A DNA stretch of 64,000 bases from the NCBI GenBank assembly GCA_965205545.1, contig OZ242170.1:558001-622000 (forward strand), in the 5' to 3' direction. A program made the translations under genes and the position numbers. A model generated the notes under the pieces. The model was not told where the DNA came from. It saw only the letters and a program-made list of their open reading frames with translations, and ran no database searches. Below, in pieces: positions 58,889 through 64,000 of this stretch. The DNA is from Bin55 sp965205545 (GTDB taxonomy: Bacteria > Pseudomonadota > Gammaproteobacteria > Pseudomonadales > Azotimanducaceae). How positions within the stretch are numbered: position 1 is the first letter of the stretch; each line of letters starts with the position of its first letter.

Positions 58889-59184
58889 TGTCGGTAGTCC
58901 CCCTGTAAAGGATCAAATGTTCGCGGCTCCGTGGACGGACCATCCAAATGGTCCTGAATTCCATCCTTGACGAGTTTCAGGTCTCTACTGAGCCAGTCGT
59001 AACGGAACCGAATGCGTTCCGAGGGATTGGCTTCGCGTTCGGCTTTGTCAATGAGCTTGTCGAGCTGATTGAGCTCCTTGACTATCTGCTGGAGCGCTTT
59101 GTGTTCGGCAACGGTGTCCGCGTGGTACACGGGCGCGCAGATCGCGCAAACCATAGCGAGGAAGAGGATTCGTACTTTTCTCAT
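58885..59184 (-). CDS. RAQPRD-family integrative conjugative element protein
   Basis: A 99-residue exported protein. The ATG at 59184 gives Arg-Lys-Val-Arg and a short signal peptide ending near Tyr-His-Ala; a second ATG lies two codons upstream, at 59190. The mature part has a helix with Glu-Leu-Asn-Gln-Leu-Asp, then Arg-Ile-Arg-Phe-Arg-Tyr-Asp-Trp-Leu-Ser-Arg-Asp-Leu, and ends Glu-Pro-Arg-Thr-Phe-Asp-Pro-Leu-Gln-Gly-Asp-Tyr-Arg, all family marks. It is the first gene of the mating block in this window. Upstream in related elements come TIGR03747 and the TraD coupling ATPase, which are not here. Confidence 0.86.
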   Translation of the reverse strand: MRKVRILFLAMVCAICAPVYHADTVAEHKALQQIVKELNQLDKLIDKAEREANPSERIRFRYDWLSRDLKLVKDGIQDHLDGPSTEPRTFDPLQGDYRQ

Positions 59185-59349
59185 TCGCATGCGTCGTTGA
59201 TTTGAAAACGGCGCGAATGATGGGCGCAACACCTACATGTGTGAACCCAATTTCAATTCGTATGATGTAGAGAATTACTATTCATTTATACAGTAATTGG
59301 ATGCAAGGGTACAAGTCTTGCAATCTTGATCGACTGTGTGCACGTGAGG

Positions 59350-59589
59350 TTAACCAACGGGCATTACATACTCTTTCACGAACTGCGTGAATTTCTCACT
59401 CAGAGAGATTTCCTTCAATTGCCCAAGTGGTTCAGTCAATGTCCCACCCAAGACTAGAATCGGTGCCGTGCTAGCGCATTCCTTTATTGTTGAGTGCGAC
59501 ATCCAACTGTCTGGAATTCCCTCAGCTGGGCAGAGAGCGGTTCTATGCGCCCACCCTTTCGAAACACGGCGTCTCATATCGAGGGGCAC
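59350..59589 (-). CDS. Doubtful small open frame or gene fragment
   Basis: A 79-residue frame starting at GTG in the 485-base gap between the RAQPRD gene and the helical-repeat genes. It has protein-like segments such as Gly-Ile-Pro-Asp-Ser-Trp-Met and Ala-Pro-Ile-Leu-Val-Leu-Gly-Gly. The same frame upstream, past a TAG, stays open for roughly 20 more codons, which could mean a broken gene. No family is recognised and overlapping frames exist on the other strand. The rest of the gap holds an AT-rich patch near 59260-59310 and nothing else clear. Confidence 0.22.
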   Translation of the reverse strand: MPLDMRRRVSKGWAHRTALCPAEGIPDSWMSHSTIKECASTAPILVLGGTLTEPLGQLKEISLSEKFTQFVKEYVMPVG

Positions 59590-59669
59590 TCCATGGAGCT
59601 AGGATGCAGGGACTTCAATTACATGGTGAGGCTGGTATAGAAGATGGACAACGCTGGAAATCAGCGAGA

Positions 59670-61433
59670 CTATTCAACCGAATCGGATGACGCGTCCTCT
59701 AGGTAGGTGGTCAAGAGCTCATGTTGCTCTGTCGTCAGTTTGGTTCTTGGTGAGTATTCGGCTCTTGACAGGACCTCTCTCGCAACTGCCGCCCGTGTTC
59801 CATCTGTTGGAAATGTCGAAATTGCGTTGAGAAGCTCTTCAATATCAACCTCCATCCAACGCAACGCCAAGCCCTTGAAGAAGTCCGTCCGCTCGCTGTC
59901 AGACACGTGTTGAGCTAGATCGACCGCCTCGTCTCCCCTGCCATTTCTTACGAGTCCCGGTCCTATACTGATGGAGGCGGAAAGTCTAGCCGACACGCGC
60001 ACACGTTGAAGCATGTCCAGCGCAGCGTCCATTTTTCCGTGTGCAACTAGAGCGTCGATCACATGAGTCTCCGCGCCGGACGGATCGGCCTCGCTAAGTT
60101 CTTCTGCAAGCGCAAGCTGCAAGGCTTTCTCTGCATCGGCAAGAGCGTATTGCGTTAGCACTCTCTGCATCAAGCGAGACCTTCTCGAGTCAGCTTCCTG
60201 GGCATTCTCATCCACCCATTGCTTCGCTGCGGAGATGTCTCTCTTCGCCCATTCCTCGACCAAGCTGAATTCAGTGAGCAAGTCAACAGATCCCACAATG
60301 GGTTTCAAGCGCCTCAAGGCTTCGGCAGCTTTCTCAGGGTCGCTTCGAGCCAGTCCGGGCACCGCCATTCCCACGGCCGTTCTCCACATGGACCGCGGCA
60401 AAGACTCCACGTTCCGCAGCAAGCCAGAAGGGTCTTTCTGCGCCCAGCCGTACATTACGTTGCTTGTAGAAATTCTCCGCGTCGTGCCGTGCGCAACTCG
60501 AGAGGTGGCTTGGAGAGCCTGATCAGGACTTTCTTTTGCCCACTGGCCCAGCAGTCTTGGAGCAATGGCTTTTTGCTTTGCAAGCGACATACCCATCACG
60601 AATTGGAACGCACCGCTGAAATCGTTCGCCGTTACTGAACTCAGCACCTGCTCGAACAAACCGACGTCGGTGTAATGCAGACTGTCGAAGAGAATATTCA
60701 ATACTTCGAAACCGGTCTCTTCCACCCATTCCAGAGCGATTTGACTCAGCAATTCGCTTTGTCCTGCGTCGGGAACGCCGTCATTGACTACCAGATCCCA
60801 TGCCAACCGCGGTTCGTTCAGCAATCCCTTCGCCAAAATCTCTTGAGCTTGTTTCGACACCAAGGCTTCCAGGCCGAGGGGCTGAGCGATGTTCAGCACG
60901 TCTTCTTCCGAGAGGTCGTCACGTTCTGCGAGAATAGCTTCCACCGCAGTCTCCCTGAACCAACCGCTCAGACCGTTTGCGGCAAGAAATGCTTGCTCAA
61001 GGTCTACGACGGACCACTCGCCGAACACAATGGCGAGCAGTATTCCCCAACGAGAGCTGGGAAATCGCCAGATCTCGTCAATGGCCTGCTGGGGATTCTC
61101 TCTGGCGAGTTGCCCGATCAGCAATTCCTGCATCACATGAGTACTGGTGCCATCACCATCATCAGCAACTTGTCTCAAACGATCAAGCAGATCCTCCTGA
61201 TTGAGATTGCTGGAGCCATGAAGGAAGTCGTCTATTTCTTGCACGCCGTCTGATGCAGATTCGTCCATGCTGGAGACGCTTCTGCCTTCCCGATAGCTTC
61301 CGATACCCGATCTTTCTCGTTCGCCGAAGAGAGCGGCAATAAGAAAAAAGTAGGCTATGCAGGTTATGGTTGCGCCCAAAACCAGACCCAGAGCAAAACG
61401 CTTGAAGCCGTTGGGCTTTTTCTCGGCGATCAC
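59670..61433 (-). CDS. Membrane-anchored helical-repeat protein, paralogue A
   Basis: A 587-residue protein. A basic start (Glu-Lys-Lys-Pro-Asn-Gly-Phe-Lys-Arg) precedes one helix at about 12-33, so most of the chain is periplasmic. From about 75 on it consists of helix-turn-helix units with recurring Trp-Ala/Glu-x-x-Asp-Pro-x-x-Ala patterns (for example Trp-Ala-Lys-Glu-Ser-Pro-Asp-Gln-Ala and Trp-Ala-Gln-Lys-Asp-Pro), similar in feel to TPR, Sel1 or HEAT repeats. The next gene upstream encodes a paralogue: both end with Asp-Glu-Ala-x-x-Leu-Ala-Gln, an Arg-Trp segment, then Leu-x-x-x-Glu-Gln before the tail. They probably bind proteins in the periplasm. Function is unknown. Confidence 0.7.
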   Translation of the reverse strand: MIAEKKPNGFKRFALGLVLGATITCIAYFFLIAALFGERERSGIGSYREGRSVSSMDESASDGVQEIDDFLHGSSNLNQEDLLDRLRQVADDGDGTSTHVMQELLIGQLARENPQQAIDEIWRFPSSRWGILLAIVFGEWSVVDLEQAFLAANGLSGWFRETAVEAILAERDDLSEEDVLNIAQPLGLEALVSKQAQEILAKGLLNEPRLAWDLVVNDGVPDAGQSELLSQIALEWVEETGFEVLNILFDSLHYTDVGLFEQVLSSVTANDFSGAFQFVMGMSLAKQKAIAPRLLGQWAKESPDQALQATSRVAHGTTRRISTSNVMYGWAQKDPSGLLRNVESLPRSMWRTAVGMAVPGLARSDPEKAAEALRRLKPIVGSVDLLTEFSLVEEWAKRDISAAKQWVDENAQEADSRRSRLMQRVLTQYALADAEKALQLALAEELSEADPSGAETHVIDALVAHGKMDAALDMLQRVRVSARLSASISIGPGLVRNGRGDEAVDLAQHVSDSERTDFFKGLALRWMEVDIEELLNAISTFPTDGTRAAVAREVLSRAEYSPRTKLTTEQHELLTTYLEDASSDSVE

Positions 61434-61499
61434 TATTGGTTAGTCCGCGTCTCTTGGTTCAACGACATTCAAATGGAAGTTCGCTTCCCAGTCTGAGAA

Positions 61500-63296
61500 T
61501 CATTCTGCGCCGCCAGCGTCCAGGAAAGTTCTTGCATACTCGGTTTGTTCCATCGAAAGGTGTGGAATGTACCTTTGCATGTCCAATGTCGCCCTCGCAA
61601 CCGCTTTCCGCACTCCTTCGCTTGGCAGGCTCTCAAGATTGTCAATCAGGTGATACGGACTTAAGGACAGCCATCGAGCAGTGATTCTCGCGAAGTAGTT
61701 TTCCTGATCGGCTTCGCTCAGCTCTTGGGCGAGTGTGATGGCTTCGTCAGGCTGGCCGAACTCGATAAAGGCCATGCCCAACGAAGCGAACGAACCCACT
61801 CTCATCGGTTCTCGCACTTCATCTAGCATCGCCCGGGCAGTATCGAGCCGACCGCTGGATGCCAATCCTTGAACCACCCACATGTCCGTCGTCACGAAGC
61901 TCGAAGACTCGTCATAGGGATGTGCCCGAGCTACTTGCATGGCCTCATCGGGATCGACAAGCGCGAGAGTCGGCAAGACAATGCCCAGCAGGGAACCGCG
62001 CAAGCCGGATTCCTCAGGAGCAAACTCAAGTGTCCACGCTGTGGCAGCCGCAGGATCTCTTAAAGCCCAAGCTCTTACCAATTCGATCGACGGTCGTTCA
62101 ACAGACTCCTCACGAGACTTCATATCCTGCAAGTGAAGCCTTGCTTCGTCTATTAAACCGGTGCGGGCCAACTGCCATATTGCCGTTACAATTGCCGATT
62201 CCCTGTATTCCTGGGGAAAGAGCCGCGCATTCTCAAACAGGTCCGCCGGATGGACGCGACCCCATGCTTCGATCAATCGACTGTAGCTCAGGCCGCGTAG
62301 ATATCCATGATTGAGACCCGATATGGCCTGCAGCACCTCGTGAGGATCGCTCTCGGTCCACGCGGCTAGAACGACCGGTGCAGCCTGCTGCTGCAATTCG
62401 ACTGGACTACTCAAGACGCCTTCCCAAACCGCCTGGGGATTGTGTCTGGCAATGTCCGCAAACAGACCCTCAAGGATCGTTGTCTTAGCCCGAAAGGTGC
62501 TATGGATATCGGAGAATAGCGGCAGAATCCCGTCGATCCCATTTCGCTGTATCCAAGTGCGAAAGAGACGCTTGAGAAGGGCAAGCTGCTGACCCTCATC
62601 CAAATCAGAGCTTGCGACCATATCGATGGCTCGGATCGGTCGCCCCATTGATCGCATCACCTGCGACTCGAGGATGAGATGGCTAGCAATGCGTTCCACA
62701 TTGTGATCCCGGGCAATCTTCATCAGATCGGAATCCGAGAGGTCTGCGCGCTCCGACATCACTGCTTGCACTGCAACCTCCGCGTAGGGAGATCCCATCG
62801 CTTGGGCTCGGCGCAATGCCCTTCGCATGTCCGAGCGCGACCACTCTCTGAACACAACCGTCAAGAGTTTCTGCTGCCCATGAATGGGCATGCGCGATAC
62901 TTGCCTCAACGCTCTCGCGGGATCAATTCCCGCAAGTTCCCTAAACATCTGCGCTTGCACTACCCGAAGCTTGGGCGAGGCTTCTAGGCTAGTGGATGCT
63001 GAGATTAGTTGTACAAGTTGCTTGGCGTCCAGCTCGAAAAGCAGAGACTGCACTGCTCTTCGACGTTTAATGGGACTCTGAATTTCGAGGATTGCTTGCA
63101 GTTGCTCTTCTTGCGAGGGGTCGCTAGAAGCAATGGAGTCCGACCAGGTCGCGGCATTTTCGCCCCCTGACCTCTGACTCTCGCCCAAGTCACTCGTCAA
63201 CTCCACAAATCCGATGCACAACACGCTGCAAAGAATTCCGCCGGACACAATTCCCGCGAGGAATCTAATGTCCAAGACTAAGTGTCTACTGAACAT
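61500..63296 (-). CDS. Membrane-anchored helical-repeat protein, paralogue B
   Basis: A 598-residue protein with a single helix at about 13-32 and the same architecture as paralogue A: a long array of paired helices with Trp/Arg-x-Asp-Pro-x-x-Ala motifs (Gly-Ile-Asp-Pro-Ala-Arg-Ala, Ala-Leu-Arg-Asp-Pro-Ala-Ala-Ala). The two align along their length with low identity, best in the last 90 residues. This gene is 66 bases upstream of A on the same strand, so they arose by tandem duplication and are probably co-transcribed. It follows a propeller gene by 28 bases, which may make a three-gene unit. Confidence 0.7.
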   Translation of the reverse strand: MFSRHLVLDIRFLAGIVSGGILCSVLCIGFVELTSDLGESQRSGGENAATWSDSIASSDPSQEEQLQAILEIQSPIKRRRAVQSLLFELDAKQLVQLISASTSLEASPKLRVVQAQMFRELAGIDPARALRQVSRMPIHGQQKLLTVVFREWSRSDMRRALRRAQAMGSPYAEVAVQAVMSERADLSDSDLMKIARDHNVERIASHLILESQVMRSMGRPIRAIDMVASSDLDEGQQLALLKRLFRTWIQRNGIDGILPLFSDIHSTFRAKTTILEGLFADIARHNPQAVWEGVLSSPVELQQQAAPVVLAAWTESDPHEVLQAISGLNHGYLRGLSYSRLIEAWGRVHPADLFENARLFPQEYRESAIVTAIWQLARTGLIDEARLHLQDMKSREESVERPSIELVRAWALRDPAAATAWTLEFAPEESGLRGSLLGIVLPTLALVDPDEAMQVARAHPYDESSSFVTTDMWVVQGLASSGRLDTARAMLDEVREPMRVGSFASLGMAFIEFGQPDEAITLAQELSEADQENYFARITARWLSLSPYHLIDNLESLPSEGVRKAVARATLDMQRYIPHLSMEQTEYARTFLDAGGAE

Positions 63297-63324
63297 AAGA
63301 ATATTCGTCTAGAGTTGACGAAAT

Positions 63325-64000
63325 CTAGCTCTCTGTGTCCAAGTCCACAATTTCGATGGTGCTTCCCGCTCCCACTACGAGAGTCTTGCTGTCGCTGGAT
63401 ATGTCAAAATCATGAATCGGTCCTTCAAACTCAAATTCATGTATCTGCTCGCCAGAGCCCAATTGATGAGCAACTAGCCTCTTGGCGTCCTTGCTCGACC
63501 TCAAAAAAACCAAGCTGTCGTCGGGAGAAATCATCAGCTTGTCCACTACTCCCGTATGCTGGACAATCGTTGCGGGAGCTTCCAGACGCCACTGAAGTAC
63601 TTTGGCAGTTCCATCGCGAAACCCCAACGCAATTACGTCTCCATTCGACGAAGCGTCCACCGATGCAATCCCATTGGTCTCGCTTTCAATCCAGTCTCTA
63701 ATGACGTCTCCCGAAGTGAAATCTACAAGAATGACCCTTCCAATGTGTTCGTCCACATCACCTTCTGCGTCTTCCTTATTCTTGTGCTGCGCCAGGCCGA
63801 TTACCAATAGTGTCCCGTCACTAGACAATCCAACATTTGGAGAGTGTGATTCCGTGTAGTTCCACTCGCGGAAGGTTTTGCCAGTGTCGGACTCAATCTG
63901 CTGAACTTGTGCTTTGAATTGGTGCATTTCTGATGACGCTCTAACGAGATACCTTCCGTCGTTGGAAAACTCCAACGATTGGGTCACGTCCAATCCTGCA
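63325..64000 (-). CDS. WD40/propeller-repeat protein, 5' end outside the window
   Basis: The last 225 codons of a gene that enters from the right edge; the frame is open to 64000. At least four propeller units can be read, each of the form Ser-x-Asp-Gly-x-hydrophobic-Leu-x-Val/Ala-Gly followed by Val-x-x-Trp/Asp (for example Leu-Ser-Ser-Asp-Gly-Thr-Leu-Leu-Val-Ile-Gly, Ile-Ser-Pro-Asp-Asp-Ser-Leu-Val-Phe). Location is unknown because the N-terminus is missing; the neighbours suggest a membrane-anchored periplasmic protein. The stop is 28 bases before the helical-repeat gene B. Confidence 0.7.
   Translation of the reverse strand, partial: AGLDVTQSLEFSNDGRYLVRASSEMHQFKAQVQQIESDTGKTFREWNYTESHSPNVGLSSDGTLLVIGLAQHKNKEDAEGDVDEHIGRVILVDFTSGDVIRDWIESETNGIASVDASSNGDVIALGFRDGTAKVLQWRLEAPATIVQHTGVVDKLMISPDDSLVFLRSSKDAKRLVAHQLGSGEQIHEFEFEGPIHDFDISSDSKTLVVGAGSTIEIVDLDTES

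Larger units (their letters stand above)
32947..59184 (-). mobile_element. ICE/GI-type conjugation region, apparently incomplete and split by a cargo block
   Basis: Thirteen minus-strand genes follow the canonical order of PFGI-1/clc-like integrative and conjugative elements: a mating-pair block at 59184-52074 and a TraU-TIGR03755-membrane protein-TraG block at 38160-33890, ending with an Integrase_1-type recombinase. Spacing inside each block is very tight, with ATGA overlaps at several joints. The two blocks are separated by about 14 kb carrying other genes. Missing from the window are a relaxase (MobH/TraI_2), the TraD coupling ATPase, TIGR03747, TIGR03757, the SLT lytic transglycosylase and partition genes. 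No att repeats were found. Boundaries are those of the outermost recognised genes, not of a proven element. It could be an ICE remnant, or an ICE continuing beyond 64 kb. Confidence 0.65.

Noticed and set aside
59240..59310. Promoter for the RAQPRD-TIGR03758 conjugation operon in the AT-rich patch
   Set aside because: No pair of boxes with acceptable spacing was found; the region is AT-rich but gives no specific site.
1..64000. CRISPR arrays, rRNA and tRNA genes, transposases or insertion sequences
   Set aside because: I read both strands for regular repeats, tRNA-like T-loops and transposase motifs and saw none. A short or degenerate tRNA remnant at an att site could still be missed without a covariance search.

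Overview
The window is bacterial and fits a gammaproteobacterium, probably an uncultured marine-type lineage. The pointers are glutathione reductase, MurF, a 67K-type SppA, an AGCS sodium:amino-acid symporter, CaiB/BaiF CoA-transferases, phytanoyl-CoA dioxygenase-like enzymes and a sterol-desaturase-like hydroxylase. Base composition looks near 50% GC. Several genes appear to start at TTG or GTG. I see no rRNA, tRNA, CRISPR array or transposase. The organism assignment is inference from gene content only.

Region by region. 0-4.7 kb is accessory: an AbiEii/AbiGii-type nucleotidyltransferase broken by one in-frame TGA, an alpha/beta hydrolase, a secreted thioredoxin-ankyrin fusion, and an HNH nuclease followed by a 59-residue two-helix membrane protein. 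4.8-32.6 kb is mostly chromosomal and metabolic: a NatAB-like ABC exporter, murF, an NHL propeller overlapping sppA, a CmcJ-like oxygenase, a four-carbon acid sugar kinase, a PhyH dioxygenase, a sterol-desaturase-like hydroxylase, a secreted EEP-fold enzyme, a 1993-residue subtilisin, a tandem CoA-transferase, an AGCS symporter, gor and a second CoA-transferase.

32.9-59.2 kb carries a conjugation (type IV secretion) apparatus of the ICE/GI type (PFGI-1/clc-like, MPF-G), all on the minus strand. Read from 59.2 kb downward the order is RAQPRD protein, TIGR03758, TIGR03745, TIGR03750, TIGR03746, TIGR03749, TIGR03752 (TraB-like), TIGR03751 lipoprotein and the TraC/VirB4 ATPase. A block of about 14 kb without conjugation genes follows, then TraU-like TIGR03756, TIGR03755, a 114-residue membrane protein, a TraG N-terminal protein and an Integrase_1-type recombinase. 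This is the canonical order, but no relaxase, coupling ATPase or transglycosylase is visible. The interposed block (38.6-51.9 kb) holds a metallophosphoesterase, a membrane-anchored propeller, an AmpG-type transporter, a DNA methyltransferase next to a secreted HNH nuclease, an AAA ATPase, a PhyH enzyme, an unknown secreted protein, a possible remnant of a class III nucleotide cyclase, and a TlpA-like lipoprotein.

59.7-64 kb holds two tandem paralogous membrane-anchored helical-repeat proteins and a WD40/propeller gene that runs off the right edge.

The most interesting points are the split and apparently relaxase-less T4SS with its cargo block, the methyltransferase / secreted nuclease / ATPase cluster, the HNH nuclease with a PUA/EVE-like N-terminus and its small membrane partner, and the tandem CoA-transferase whose first half seems to lack the catalytic Asp. 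Family names are from memory of motifs; no database search was run.
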